A stretch of 64,000 nt of DNA from Calliopsis andreniformis (lineage: Eukaryota > Arthropoda > Insecta > Hymenoptera > Andrenidae): assembly GCF_051401765.1 (NCBI RefSeq), contig NW_027480548.1:310001-374000 (forward strand), in the 5' to 3' direction. The stretch's first letter is position 1; every line of letters begins with the position of its first letter. A model generated the notes under the pieces. The model was not told the DNA's origin, searched no databases, and was given only the letters and a program-made list of their open reading frames with translations. This document shows positions 1-13,870 of the stretch, in pieces. Made by a program: the position numbers and the translations under genes.

Positions 1-418
1 ATTGAGGATTGAGGATTGACAACTGATTGTTGAGGACTGAGGGCTGAAGCTTGTGGATTCTGGATTGAGGATTCAGGATTGAGGTTTGAGGAGAGAGGAC
101 TGAGGATTGAGGATTGAGGACTGAGAATTGAGGATTGAGGATTGAGGATTGAAGATTGAGGATTGGATGTTGAGGATTGAACATTGACGATTGAGGATTG
201 AAGATTGAGTATTGAGGATTGAAGATTGAGGATTGAGGATTGAGGATTGAGGATTGAGAATTGAAGATTGAGTACTGAGGATTGAAGATTAAGATTGAGG
301 ATTGAGGATTGAGGACTGAGGATTGAGGATTGAGGATTGAAGGTTCAGTATTGAGGATTGAAGATTGAGAATTGAGGATTGAGGATTGAACATTGAGGAC
401 TGAGTGTTGAGGGTTGAG

Positions 419-565
419 TGATGAGAATTGATGTTTGTGGATAGATATTTGAAGATTGCAGATTGAGTATTGAGTATTGAAAACTGTGAATTGAGTATAT
501 TCTATTGAGGATTGAGGATTGACAACTGATTGTTGAGGACTGAGGGCTGAAGATTGTGGGTTCCG
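419..565 (+). repeat. Marker block family a (representative copy)
   Basis: A 147-base diverged block of 21 in-phase heptamers runs from TGATGAGAATTGATG to GGCTGAA. The core is TATTCTATTG preceded by GAGTA. Core positions: 498, 1650, 3194, 5416, 6220, 7372, 8916, 11138, 12717, 15478, 18488, 21241, 23152, 27933, 29889, 30336, 38032, 45811, 49404, 51987 (variant), 54419, 54866, 59930. Most are followed by GTTCCGG, one of the few CpG words in the array. The distance from TGATGAG to the core is 79 bases in every copy checked. Confidence 0.9.
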
Positions 566-1871
566 GATTGAGGATTCAGAATTGAAATTTGAGGACTGAG
601 CATTGAGGATTGAAGATTGAGTATTGAGGATTGAAGATTGACAAATGAGGATTGAGGATTGAGGATTGAGGATGAGGGCTGAGGGTTGACGATTGAGGTT
701 TGAGGACCGAGGACTGAGGATTGAGGATTGAGAATTGAGGATTGAGGATTGAGTGTTGAATTCTGAGGATTGGGTATTGAGGATTGAGGATTGAGGATAG
801 AGGATTGAGGATTGAGGATTGAAGATTGAGTATTGAGGATTGAGGATTGAAAACTGAGGATCGGGTATTGATGATTGAACATTGAGGATTGAGGATTGAG
901 GATTGAGGATTGAGGATTGAGGATTGAAGTTTGAATATTGATGAATGACGATTGAGGATTGAGGATTGAAGGTCGTGGATTGAGGACGAGGACTGAGGGT
1001 TGAGTATTGATACTTGAGGCCTGAGGATTGAGGATTGAGGATTGCGAATTGAGGATTGAGGATTTAAGATTAAGGATTGGGTATTGAGGATTGAAGATTG
1101 AGCATTGAGGATTGAGGACAGAGGATTGAGGATTGGAGATTGAGTATTGAGGATTGAGGATTGACGATTGAGGATTGAGGATTGAGGATTGAGGATAGAG
1201 GATTGAGGATTGAGGATTGAAGATTGAGTATTGAGGATTGAAGATTGAGGATTGAGGATTGAGGATTCAGGATGGAGGATTGAAGATTGAGTACTGAAGA
1301 TTGAAGATTGAGGATTGAGGATTGAGGATTGAGGATTGACGATTGAGGATTGAAGATTGAGTATTGAGGATTGAAGATTGAGGATTGAGGATTGAGAATT
1401 GAGGATTGAGGATTGAAGATTGAGTACTGAGGATTGAAGATTAAGATTGAGGATTGAGGATTGAGGACTGAGGATTGAGGATTGAGGATGGAAGGTTCAG
1501 TATTGAGGATTGAAGATTGAGAATTGAGGATTGAGGATTGAACATTGAGGACTGAGTGTTGAGGGTTGAGTGATGAGAATTGATGTTTGTGGATAGAGAT
1601 TTGAAGATTGCAGATTGAGTATTGAGTATTGAAAACTGTGAACTGAGTATATTCTATTGAGGATTGAGGATTGACAACTGATTGTTGAGGACTGAGGGCT
1701 GAAGATTTAGGGTTCCGGTTTGATGATTCAGAATTGAAATTTGAGGACTGAGCATTGAGGATTGAAGATTGAGTATTGAGGATTGAAGATTGAGAATTGA
1801 GGATTGTGGATTGAGGATTGAGGATTGAGGATTGAAAATTGAGGATTGGGGACTGAATGTTGAGGGTTGAA

Positions 1872-2018
1872 TGATGAGAATTGATGTTTGTGGATAGAGA
1901 TTTGAAGATTGCAGATTGAGTATTGAGTATTGAATACTGTGAATTGATGATATTCTATTGAGGATTGAGGATTGACAACTGATTGTTGAGGACTGAGGGC
2001 TGAAGCTTGTGGATTCTG
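1872..2018 (+). repeat. Marker block family b (representative copy)
   Basis: Same block with GATGA before the core. It is followed by GAAGCTTG, so nearly every b block carries a HindIII site 52 bases after the core start. Core positions: 1951, 4264, 5717, 7673, 9986, 11439, 13787, 16065, 19076, 21829, 23681, 24854, 28520, 30923, 35148, 38619, 42927, 46398, 49991, 53057 (core has CTG), 55453, 57757, 60517, 61349 (TATTCTACTG), 63152. A partial b block also begins the window (site AAGCTT at 47-52). Confidence 0.9.
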
Positions 2019-2360
2019 GATTGAGGATTCAGGATTGAGGTTTGAGGAGAGAGGACTGAGGATTGAGGATTGAGGACTGAGAATTGAGGATTGAGGATTG
2101 AGGATTGAAGATTGAGGATTGGCTGTTGAGGATTGAGGATTGAGGTTTGAAGGTTGAATATTGATGAATAAAGATTGAGGATTGAGGATTGAGGATTGAG
2201 GATTGAGGATTGAGGATTGAGTACTGAGGATTGAAGATTGAGGATTGAGGATTGACGATTGAGGATTGAGGATTGAGGATTGAAGATTAAGATTGAGGAT
2301 TGAGGGTTGAGGATTTAGGGTTGATGATTGAGGATTGGGGACTGAGTATTGAGGGTTGAG

Positions 2361-2507
2361 TGATGAGAATTGATGTTTGTGGATAGAGATCTGAAGATTG
2401 CAGATTGAGTATTGAGTATTGAAAACTGTGAATTGAGGATATTGTATTGAGGATTCAGGATTGGCAACTGATTGTTGAGGACTCAGGGCTGAAGATTGAG
2501 GATTCAG
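2361..2507 (+). repeat. Marker block family c (representative copy)
   Basis: The core is TATTGTATTG instead of TATTCTATTG, followed by GATTCAGGATTGGCAACTG, and the block has GAGATCTGAAG where other families have GAGATTTGAAG. Core positions: 2440, 8162, 11963, 17231, 19628, 22381. It occurs only in the first 23 kb of the window. Confidence 0.9.
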
Positions 2508-3548
2508 GATTGAGGATTCAGGATTGAGGTTTGAGGTCTGAGGATTGAGGATTGAGGATTGAGGATTGAGGATTGAAGACTGAGGATTGGGTATTGAGGA
2601 TTGAACATTGAGGATTGCGTGTTGAGGATTGAGGATTGAGTATTGAGGATTGAAGATTGAATGTTAATGATTGATGATTGAGGATTGAGGATTGAGTGTT
2701 GTGGATTGAGGACGAGGTCTGAGGGTTGAGTATTGATGTTTGATGTCTGAGGATTGAATATTGAGGATTAAGGATTGAGGATCGGGGATTGAGGATCTGG
2801 GATTGGAGATTGTTTATTGAGGACTGAAGATTGAGGATTGAGGATTGAGGATTGAGAATTGAGAATTGAGGGTGAGTACTGAGTGTTGAGGATTGATGTT
2901 TGAGGAACGAGGATTGAGGATTGAGGATTGAGGACTGAGGATTGACGATTGAGTATTGACGGTTGAGGATTGATTACTGAGGATTGAGGATTGAGGATTG
3001 AGGATTGAGGATTGAGGATTGAGGATTGAGGATTGAAGATTCAGTATTGACGATTGAAGATTAAGAATTGAGGATTGAGGATTGAACATTGAGGACTGAG
3101 CGTTCAGGGTTGAATGATGAGAATTGATGTTTCTGGATAGAGATTTGAACATTGCAGATTGAGTATTGAGTATTGAAAACTGTGAATTGAGTATATTCTA
3201 TTGAGGATTGAGGATTGACAACTGATTGTTGAGGACTGAGTGCTGAAGATTGAGGGTTCCGGATTGAGGATTCAGAATTGAAATTTGAGGACTGAGCATT
3301 GAGGATTGAAGATTGAGTATTGAGGATTGAAGATTGAGAATTGAGGATTGAGGATTGAGGATTGAGGATTGAGGACTGAGGATTGACGATTGAGTATTGA
3401 AGGTTGAGGATTGATTACTGAGGACTGAGGATTGAGGATTGAGGATTGAGGATTGAGGATTGAGGATTGAAGATTCAGTATTGACGATTGAAGATTGAGA
3501 ATTGAGTATTGAGGATTGAACATTGAGGACTGAGCGTTCAGGGTTGAG

Positions 3549-3695
3549 TGATGAGAATTGATGTTTCTGGATAGAGATTTGAAGATTGCAGATTGAGTAT
3601 TGAGTATTGAAAACTGTGGATTGAGGATATTCTATTGGGGATTGAGGATTGACAACTGATTGTTGAGGACTGAGGTCTGAGGATTGAGGATGCAG
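3549..3695 (+). repeat. Marker block family d (representative copy)
   Basis: Diagnostic bases are GTTTCTGGATAG in place of GTTTGTGGATAG, CTGTGGATTG before the core, and TATTGGGGATTG after it. Core positions: 3628, 9350, 13151, 33750, 34512, 41529, 42291, 52421, 57121, 62516. In eight of ten cases the next marker is b, at exactly 636 bases; in two (33750, 41529) it is another d at 762. Confidence 0.9.
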
Positions 3696-5722
3696 GATTG
3701 AGGATTCAGAATTGAGATTTGAGGACTGAGGATTGAGGATTGAATATTGAGTATTGAGGATTGAAGATTAAGGATTGAGGATTGAGGATTGAGGATTGAT
3801 AATGAGGGCTGATTTTTGAGGATTGAGGTTTGATGACTGTGGACTGAGGATTGAGGGTTGAGAATTGAGGATTGAGGATTAAGGATTGAAGATTGAGGAT
3901 TGGGTATTGAGGATTGAAGAATGAGGATTGAGGATTGAGGATTGAGGATTGAGGATTGAAGATTGAGGATTGGGTATTGAGGATTGAAGAATGAGGATTG
4001 AGGATTGAGGATTGAGGATTGAGGATTGAAGATTGACGATCGAGGATTGAGAATTGAGGATTGAGTATTGAGGATTGAGGATTGAAAATTGAGTATTGAG
4101 GATTGAAGGTTGAGGATTGTGGATTGAGGATAGAGGATTGAGGATTGAAAATTGAGGATTGGGGACTGAGTGTTGAGGGTTGAATGATGAGAATTGATGT
4201 TTGTGGATAGAGATTTGAAGATTGCAGATTGAGTATTGAGTATTGAAAACTGTGAATTGATGATATTCTATTGAGGATTGAGGATTGACAACTGATTGTT
4301 GAGGACTGAGGGCTGAAGCTTGAGGATTCTGGATTGAGGATTCAGAATTGAAATTTGAGGACTGAGCATTGAGGATTGAAGATTGAGTATTGAGGATTGA
4401 AGATTGACAAATGAGGATTGAGGATTGAGGATTGAGGATGAGGGCTGAGGGTTGACGATTGAGGTTTGAGGACCGAGGACTGAGGATTGAGGATTGAGAA
4501 TTGAGGATTGAGGATTGAGTGTTGAATTCTGAGGATTGGGTATTGAGGATTGAGGATTGAGGATAGAGGATTGAGGATTGAGGATTGAAGATTGAGTATT
4601 GAGGATTGAGGATTGAAGACTGAGGATCGGGTATTGATGATTGAACATTGAGGAGTGAGGATTGAGGATTGAGGATTGAGGATTGAGGATTGAAGTTTGA
4701 ATATTGATGAATGACGATTGAGGATTGAGGATTGAAGGTCGTGGATTGAGGACGAGGACTGAGGGTTGAGTATTGATACTTGAGGCCTGAGGATTGAGGA
4801 TTGAGGATTGCGAATTGAGGATTGAGGATTTAAGATTAAGGATTGGGTATTGAGGATTGAAGATTGAGCATTGAGGATTGAGGACAGAGGATTGAGGATT
4901 GGAGATTGAGTATTGAGGATTGAGGATTGACGATTGAGGATTGAGGATTGAGGATTGAGGATAGAGGATTGAGGATTGAGGATTGAAGATTGAGTATTGA
5001 GGATTGAAGATTGAGGATTGAGGATTGAGGATTCAGGATGGAGGATTGAAGATTGAGTACTGAAGATTGAAGATTGAGGATTGAGGATTGAGGATTGAGG
5101 ATTGACGATTGAGGATTGAAGATTGAGTATTGAGGATTGAAGATTGAGGATTGAGGATTGAGAATTGAGGATTGAGGATTGAAGATTGAGTACTGAGGAT
5201 TGAAGATTAAGATTGAGGATTGAGGATTGAGGACTGAGGATTGAGGATTGAGGATGGAAGGTTCAGTATTGAGGATTGAAGATTGAGAATTGAGGATTGA
5301 GGATTGAACATTGAGGACTGAGTGTTGAGGGTTGAGTGATGAGAATTGATGTTTGTGGATAGAGATTTGAAGATTGCAGATTGAGTATTGAGTATTGAAA
5401 ACTGTGAACTGAGTATATTCTATTGAGGATTGAGGATTGACAACTGATTGTTGAGGACTGAGGGCTGAAGATTTAGGGTTCCGGTTTGATGATTCAGAAT
5501 TGAAATTTGAGGACTGAGCATTGAGGATTGAAGATTGAGTATTGAGGATTGAAGATTGAGAATTGAGGATTGTGGATTGAGGATTGAGGATTGAGGATTG
5601 AAAATTGAGGATTGGGGACTGAATGTTGAGGGTTGAATGATGAGAATTGATGTTTGTGGATAGAGATTTGAAGATTGCAGATTGAGTATTGAGTATTGAA
5701 TACTGTGAATTGATGATATTCT

Positions 5723-8700
5723 ATTGAGGATTGAGGATTGACAACTGATTGTTGAGGACTGAGGGCTGAAGCTTGTGGATTCTGGATTGAGGATTCAGGA
5801 TTGAGGTTTGAGGAGAGAGGACTGAGGATTGAGGATTGAGGACTGAGAATTGAGGATTGAGGATTGAGGATTGAAGATTGAGGATTGGATGTTGAGGATT
5901 GAACATTGACGATTGAGGATTGAAGATTGAGTATTGAGGATTGAAGATTGAGGATTGAGGATTGAGGATTGAGGATTGAGAATTGAAGATTGAGTACTGA
6001 GGATTGAAGATTAAGATTGAGGATTGAGGATTGAGGACTGAGGATTGAGGATTGAGGATTGAAGGTTCAGTATTGAGGATTGAAGATTGAGAATTGAGGA
6101 TTGAGGATTGAACATTGAGGACTGAGTGTTGAGGGTTGAGTGATGAGAATTGATGTTTGTGGATAGATATTTGAAGATTGCAGATTGAGTATTGAGTATT
6201 GAAAACTGTGAATTGAGTATATTCTATTGAGGATTGAGGATTGACAACTGATTGTTGAGGACTGAGGGCTGAAGATTGTGGGTTCCGGATTGAGGATTCA
6301 GAATTGAAATTTGAGGACTGAGCATTGAGGATTGAAGATTGAGTATTGAGGATTGAAGATTGACAAATGAGGATTGAGGATTGAGGATTGAGGATGAGGG
6401 CTGAGGGTTGACGATTGAGGTTTGAGGACCGAGGACTGAGGATTGAGGATTGAGAATTGAGGATTGAGGATTGAGTGTTGAATTCTGAGGATTGGGTATT
6501 GAGGATTGAGGATTGAGGATAGAGGATTGAGGATTGAGGATTGAAGATTGAGTATTGAGGATTGAGGATTGAAAACTGAGGATCGGGTATTGATGATTGA
6601 ACATTGAGGATTGAGGATTGAGGATTGAGGATTGAGGATTGAGGATTGAAGTTTGAATATTGATGAATGACGATTGAGGATTGAGGATTGAAGGTCGTGG
6701 ATTGAGGACGAGGACTGAGGGTTGAGTATTGATACTTGAGGCCTGAGGATTGAGGATTGAGGATTGCGAATTGAGGATTGAGGATTTAAGATTAAGGATT
6801 GGGTATTGAGGATTGAAGATTGAGCATTGAGGATTGAGGACAGAGGATTGAGGATTGGAGATTGAGTATTGAGGATTGAGGATTGACGATTGAGGATTGA
6901 GGATTGAGGATTGAGGATAGAGGATTGAGGATTGAGGATTGAAGATTGAGTATTGAGGATTGAAGATTGAGGATTGAGGATTGAGGATTCAGGATGGAGG
7001 ATTGAAGATTGAGTACTGAAGATTGAAGATTGAGGATTGAGGATTGAGGATTGAGGATTGACGATTGAGGATTGAAGATTGAGTATTGAGGATTGAAGAT
7101 TGAGGATTGAGGATTGAGAATTGAGGATTGAGGATTGAAGATTGAGTACTGAGGATTGAAGATTAAGATTGAGGATTGAGGATTGAGGACTGAGGATTGA
7201 GGATTGAGGATGGAAGGTTCAGTATTGAGGATTGAAGATTGAGAATTGAGGATTGAGGATTGAACATTGAGGACTGAGTGTTGAGGGTTGAGTGATGAGA
7301 ATTGATGTTTGTGGATAGAGATTTGAAGATTGCAGATTGAGTATTGAGTATTGAAAACTGTGAACTGAGTATATTCTATTGAGGATTGAGGATTGACAAC
7401 TGATTGTTGAGGACTGAGGGCTGAAGATTTAGGGTTCCGGTTTGATGATTCAGAATTGAAATTTGAGGACTGAGCATTGAGGATTGAAGATTGAGTATTG
7501 AGGATTGAAGATTGAGAATTGAGGATTGTGGATTGAGGATTGAGGATTGAGGATTGAAAATTGAGGATTGGGGACTGAATGTTGAGGGTTGAATGATGAG
7601 AATTGATGTTTGTGGATAGAGATTTGAAGATTGCAGATTGAGTATTGAGTATTGAATACTGTGAATTGATGATATTCTATTGAGGATTGAGGATTGACAA
7701 CTGATTGTTGAGGACTGAGGGCTGAAGCTTGTGGATTCTGGATTGAGGATTCAGGATTGAGGTTTGAGGAGAGAGGACTGAGGATTGAGGATTGAGGACT
7801 GAGAATTGAGGATTGAGGATTGAGGATTGAAGATTGAGGATTGGCTGTTGAGGATTGAGGATTGAGGTTTGAAGGTTGAATATTGATGAATAAAGATTGA
7901 GGATTGAGGATTGAGGATTGAGGATTGAGGATTGAGGATTGAGTACTGAGGATTGAAGATTGAGGATTGAGGATTGACGATTGAGGATTGAGGATTGAGG
8001 ATTGAAGATTAAGATTGAGGATTGAGGGTTGAGGATTTAGGGTTGATGATTGAGGATTGGGGACTGAGTATTGAGGGTTGAGTGATGAGAATTGATGTTT
8101 GTGGATAGAGATCTGAAGATTGCAGATTGAGTATTGAGTATTGAAAACTGTGAATTGAGGATATTGTATTGAGGATTCAGGATTGGCAACTGATTGTTGA
8201 GGACTCAGGGCTGAAGATTGAGGATTCAGGATTGAGGATTCAGGATTGAGGTTTGAGGTCTGAGGATTGAGGATTGAGGATTGAGGATTGAGGATTGAAG
8301 ACTGAGGATTGGGTATTGAGGATTGAACATTGAGGATTGCGTGTTGAGGATTGAGGATTGAGTATTGAGGATTGAAGATTGAATGTTAATGATTGATGAT
8401 TGAGGATTGAGGATTGAGTGTTGTGGATTGAGGACGAGGTCTGAGGGTTGAGTATTGATGTTTGATGTCTGAGGATTGAATATTGAGGATTAAGGATTGA
8501 GGATCGGGGATTGAGGATCTGGGATTGGAGATTGTTTATTGAGGACTGAAGATTGAGGATTGAGGATTGAGGATTGAGAATTGAGAATTGAGGGTGAGTA
8601 CTGAGTGTTGAGGATTGATGTTTGAGGAACGAGGATTGAGGATTGAGGATTGAGGACTGAGGATTGACGATTGAGTATTGACGGTTGAGGATTGATTACT

Positions 8701-11444
8701 GAGGATTGAGGATTGAGGATTGAGGATTGAGGATTGAGGATTGAGGATTGAGGATTGAAGATTCAGTATTGACGATTGAAGATTAAGAATTGAGGATTGA
8801 GGATTGAACATTGAGGACTGAGCGTTCAGGGTTGAATGATGAGAATTGATGTTTCTGGATAGAGATTTGAACATTGCAGATTGAGTATTGAGTATTGAAA
8901 ACTGTGAATTGAGTATATTCTATTGAGGATTGAGGATTGACAACTGATTGTTGAGGACTGAGTGCTGAAGATTGAGGGTTCCGGATTGAGGATTCAGAAT
9001 TGAAATTTGAGGACTGAGCATTGAGGATTGAAGATTGAGTATTGAGGATTGAAGATTGAGAATTGAGGATTGAGGATTGAGGATTGAGGATTGAGGACTG
9101 AGGATTGACGATTGAGTATTGAAGGTTGAGGATTGATTACTGAGGACTGAGGATTGAGGATTGAGGATTGAGGATTGAGGATTGAGGATTGAAGATTCAG
9201 TATTGACGATTGAAGATTGAGAATTGAGTATTGAGGATTGAACATTGAGGACTGAGCGTTCAGGGTTGAGTGATGAGAATTGATGTTTCTGGATAGAGAT
9301 TTGAAGATTGCAGATTGAGTATTGAGTATTGAAAACTGTGGATTGAGGATATTCTATTGGGGATTGAGGATTGACAACTGATTGTTGAGGACTGAGGTCT
9401 GAGGATTGAGGATGCAGGATTGAGGATTCAGAATTGAGATTTGAGGACTGAGGATTGAGGATTGAATATTGAGTATTGAGGATTGAAGATTAAGGATTGA
9501 GGATTGAGGATTGAGGATTGATAATGAGGGCTGATTTTTGAGGATTGAGGTTTGATGACTGTGGACTGAGGATTGAGGGTTGAGAATTGAGGATTGAGGA
9601 TTAAGGATTGAAGATTGAGGATTGGGTATTGAGGATTGAAGAATGAGGATTGAGGATTGAGGATTGAGGATTGAGGATTGAAGATTGAGGATTGGGTATT
9701 GAGGATTGAAGAATGAGGATTGAGGATTGAGGATTGAGGATTGAGGATTGAAGATTGACGATCGAGGATTGAGAATTGAGGATTGAGTATTGAGGATTGA
9801 GGATTGAAAATTGAGTATTGAGGATTGAAGGTTGAGGATTGTGGATTGAGGATAGAGGATTGAGGATTGAAAATTGAGGATTGGGGACTGAGTGTTGAGG
9901 GTTGAATGATGAGAATTGATGTTTGTGGATAGAGATTTGAAGATTGCAGATTGAGTATTGAGTATTGAAAACTGTGAATTGATGATATTCTATTGAGGAT
10001 TGAGGATTGACAACTGATTGTTGAGGACTGAGGGCTGAAGCTTGAGGATTCTGGATTGAGGATTCAGAATTGAAATTTGAGGACTGAGCATTGAGGATTG
10101 AAGATTGAGTATTGAGGATTGAAGATTGACAAATGAGGATTGAGGATTGAGGATTGAGGATGAGGGCTGAGGGTTGACGATTGAGGTTTGAGGACCGAGG
10201 ACTGAGGATTGAGGATTGAGAATTGAGGATTGAGGATTGAGTGTTGAATTCTGAGGATTGGGTATTGAGGATTGAGGATTGAGGATAGAGGATTGAGGAT
10301 TGAGGATTGAAGATTGAGTATTGAGGATTGAGGATTGAAGACTGAGGATCGGGTATTGATGATTGAACATTGAGGAGTGAGGATTGAGGATTGAGGATTG
10401 AGGATTGAGGATTGAAGTTTGAATATTGATGAATGACGATTGAGGATTGAGGATTGAAGGTCGTGGATTGAGGACGAGGACTGAGGGTTGAGTATTGATA
10501 CTTGAGGCCTGAGGATTGAGGATTGAGGATTGCGAATTGAGGATTGAGGATTTAAGATTAAGGATTGGGTATTGAGGATTGAAGATTGAGCATTGAGGAT
10601 TGAGGACAGAGGATTGAGGATTGGAGATTGAGTATTGAGGATTGAGGATTGACGATTGAGGATTGAGGATTGAGGATTGAGGATAGAGGATTGAGGATTG
10701 AGGATTGAAGATTGAGTATTGAGGATTGAAGATTGAGGATTGAGGATTGAGGATTCAGGATGGAGGATTGAAGATTGAGTACTGAAGATTGAAGATTGAG
10801 GATTGAGGATTGAGGATTGAGGATTGACGATTGAGGATTGAAGATTGAGTATTGAGGATTGAAGATTGAGGATTGAGGATTGAGAATTGAGGATTGAGGA
10901 TTGAAGATTGAGTACTGAGGATTGAAGATTAAGATTGAGGATTGAGGATTGAGGACTGAGGATTGAGGATTGAGGATGGAAGGTTCAGTATTGAGGATTG
11001 AAGATTGAGAATTGAGGATTGAGGATTGAACATTGAGGACTGAGTGTTGAGGGTTGAGTGATGAGAATTGATGTTTGTGGATAGAGATTTGAAGATTGCA
11101 GATTGAGTATTGAGTATTGAAAACTGTGAACTGAGTATATTCTATTGAGGATTGAGGATTGACAACTGATTGTTGAGGACTGAGGGCTGAAGATTTAGGG
11201 TTCCGGTTTGATGATTCAGAATTGAAATTTGAGGACTGAGCATTGAGGATTGAAGATTGAGTATTGAGGATTGAAGATTGAGAATTGAGGATTGTGGATT
11301 GAGGATTGAGGATTGAGGATTGAAAATTGAGGATTGGGGACTGAATGTTGAGGGTTGAATGATGAGAATTGATGTTTGTGGATAGAGATTTGAAGATTGC
11401 AGATTGAGTATTGAGTATTGAATACTGTGAATTGATGATATTCT
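5723..11444 (+). repeat. Higher-order repeat A, copy 2
   Basis: This is a direct tandem copy of 1-5722. Nine marker cores (6220, 7372, 7673, 8162, 8916, 9350, 9986, 11138, 11439) sit at exactly +5,722 from copy 1, and the stretches I compared by eye, including rare variants, agree base for base. The conceptual translations of four minus-strand frames (502-882, 2814-3152, 3272-3523 and 4268-4648 with their +5,722 partners) are identical. Identity this high means a very recent duplication or an assembly duplication; the sequence alone cannot separate the two. Confidence 0.93.
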
Positions 11445-13870
11445 ATTGAGGATTGAGGATTGACAACTGATTGTTGAGGACTGAGGGCTGAAGCTTGTGG
11501 ATTCTGGATTGAGGATTCAGGATTGAGGTTTGAGGAGAGAGGACTGAGGATTGAGGATTGAGGACTGAGAATTGAGGATTGAGGATTGAGGATTGAGGAT
11601 TGAAGATTGAGGATTGGCTGTTGAGGATTGAACATTGAGGATTGAGGATTGAGGATTGAGGATTGAGGTTTGAAGGTTGAATATTGATGAATAAAGATTG
11701 AGGATTGAGGATTGAGGATTGAGGATTGAGGATTGAGGATTGAGTACTGAGGATTGAAGATTGAGGATTGAGGATTGACGATTGAGGATTGAGGATTGAG
11801 GATTGAAGATTAAGATTGAGGATTGAGGGTTGAGGATTTAGGGTTGATGATTGAGGATTGGGGACTGAGTATTGAGGGTTGAGTGATGAGAATTGATGTT
11901 TGTGGATAGAGATCTGAAGATTGCAGATTGAGTATTGAGTATTGAAAACTGTGAATTGAGGATATTGTATTGAGGATTCAGGATTGGCAACTGATTGTTG
12001 AGGACTCAGGGCTGAAGATTGAGGATTCAGGATTGAGGATTCAGGATTGAGGTTTGAGGTCTGAGGATTGAGGATTGAGGATTGAGGATTGAGGATTGAA
12101 GACTGAGGATTGGGTATTGAGGATTGAACATTGAGGATTGCGTGTTGAGGATTGAGGATTGAGTATTGAGGATTGAAGATTGAATGTTAATGATTGATGA
12201 TTGAGGATTGAGGATTGAGTGTTGTGGATTGAGGACGAGGTCTGAGGGTTGAGTATTGATGTTTGATGTCTGAGGATTGAATATTGAGGATTAAGGATTG
12301 AGGATCGGGGATTGAGGATCTGGGATTGGAGATTGTTTATTGAGGACTGAAGATTGAGGATTGAGGATTGAGGATTGAGAATTGAGAATTGAGGGTGAGT
12401 ACTGAGTGTTGAGGATTGATGTTTGAGGAACGAGGATTGAGGATTGAGGATTGAGGACTGAGGATTGACGATTGAGTATTGACGGTTGAGGATTGATTAC
12501 TGAAGATTGAGGATTGAGGATTGAGGATTGAGGATTGAGGATTGAGGATTGAGGATTGAAGATTCAGTATTGACGATTGAAGATTAAGAATTGAGGATTG
12601 AGGATTGAACACTGAGGACTGAGCGTTCAGGGTTGAATGATGAGAATTGATGTTTCTGGATAGAGATTTGAACATTGCAGATTGAGTATTGAGTATTGAA
12701 AACTGTGAATTGAGTATATTCTATTGAGGATTGAGGATTGACAACTGATTGTTGAGGACTGAGTGCTGAAGATTGAGGGTTCCGGATTGAGGATTCAGAA
12801 TTGAAATTTGAGGACTGAGCATTGAGGATTGAAGATTGAGTATTGAGGATTGAAGATTGAGAATTGAGGATTGAGGATTGAGGATTGAGGATTGAGGACT
12901 GAGGATTGACGATTGAGTATTGAAGGTTGAGGATTGATTACTGAGGACTGAGGATTGAGGATTGAGGATTGAGGATTGAGGATTGAGGATTGAAGATTCA
13001 GTATTGACGATTGAAGATTGAGAATTGAGTATTGAGGATTGAACATTGAGGACTGAGCGTTCAGGGTTGAGTGATGAGAATTGATGTTTCTGGATAGAGA
13101 TTTGAAGATTGCAGATTGAGTATTGAGTATTGAAAACTGTGGATTGAGGATATTCTATTGGGGATTGTGGATTGACAACTGATTGTTGAGGACTGAGGGC
13201 TGAGGATTGAGGATGCAGGATTGAGGATTCAGAATTGAGATTTGAGGACTGAGGATTGAGGATTGAATATTGAGTATTGAGGATTGAAGATTAAGGATTG
13301 AGGATTGAGGATTGAGGATTGATAATGAGGGCTGATTTTTGAGGATTGAGGTTTGATGACTGTGGACTGAGGATTGAGGGTTGAGAATTGAGGATTGAGG
13401 ATTAAGGATTGAAGATTGAGGATTGGGTATTGAGGATTGAAGAATGAGGATTGAGGATTGAGGATTGAGGATTGAGGATTGAAGATTGAGGATTGGGTAT
13501 TGAGGATAGAAGAATGAGGATTGAGGATTGAGGATTGAGGATTGAGGATTGAAGATTGACGATCGAGGATTGAGAATTGAGGATTGAGTATTGAGGATTG
13601 AGGATTGAAAATTGAGTATTGAGGATTGAAGGTTGAGGATTGTGGATTGAGGATAGAGGATTGAGGATTGAAAATTGAGGATTGGGGACTGAGTGTTGAG
13701 GGTTGAATGATGAGAATTGATGTTTGTGGATAGAGATTTGAAGATTGCAGATTGAGTATTGAGTATTGAAAACTGTGAATTGATGATATTCTATTGAGGA
13801 TTGAGGATTGACAACTGATTGTTGAGGACTGAGGGCTGAAGCTTGAGGATTCTGGATTGAGGATTCAGGA
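11445..13870 (+). repeat. Partial, diverged third copy of module A
   Basis: Markers c, a, d, b at 11963, 12717, 13151 and 13787 repeat the 754, 434 and 636 spacings of 2440-4264 and 8162-9986. The step entering this block (11439 to 11963) is 524 rather than 489, exactly five heptamers longer, and one extra heptamer is visible near 11,580-11,600. Point differences from the earlier copies occur, for example near 12,503 and 12,611. Similarity to module A stops near 13,870, where the sequence after the b marker switches to the form seen at 16,150 and 23,770. Confidence 0.85.

Larger units (their letters stand above)
1..5722 (+). repeat. Higher-order repeat A, copy 1 (5,722-base unit)
   Basis: This unit carries marker cores (see the marker families) at 498, 1650, 1951, 2440, 3194, 3628, 4264, 5416 and 5717, in family order a-a-b-c-a-d-b-a-b. 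Each recurs exactly 5,722 bases downstream. The window opens six bases inside a b-type marker, and base 1 corresponds to base 5723. Within the unit, the marker steps 1152 and 301 occur twice (498-1951 and 4264-5717), so the unit is itself a 3,766-base module followed by a shortened 1,956-base version. The EcoRI-type word GAATTC near 770 is one of several rare variants shared by the copies. Confidence 0.93.

Noticed and set aside
419..565. Marker block as an inserted mobile element
   Set aside because: It keeps the 7-base phase through all 21 units and has no terminal repeats or target duplications, so it is a diverged part of the array and not an insertion.
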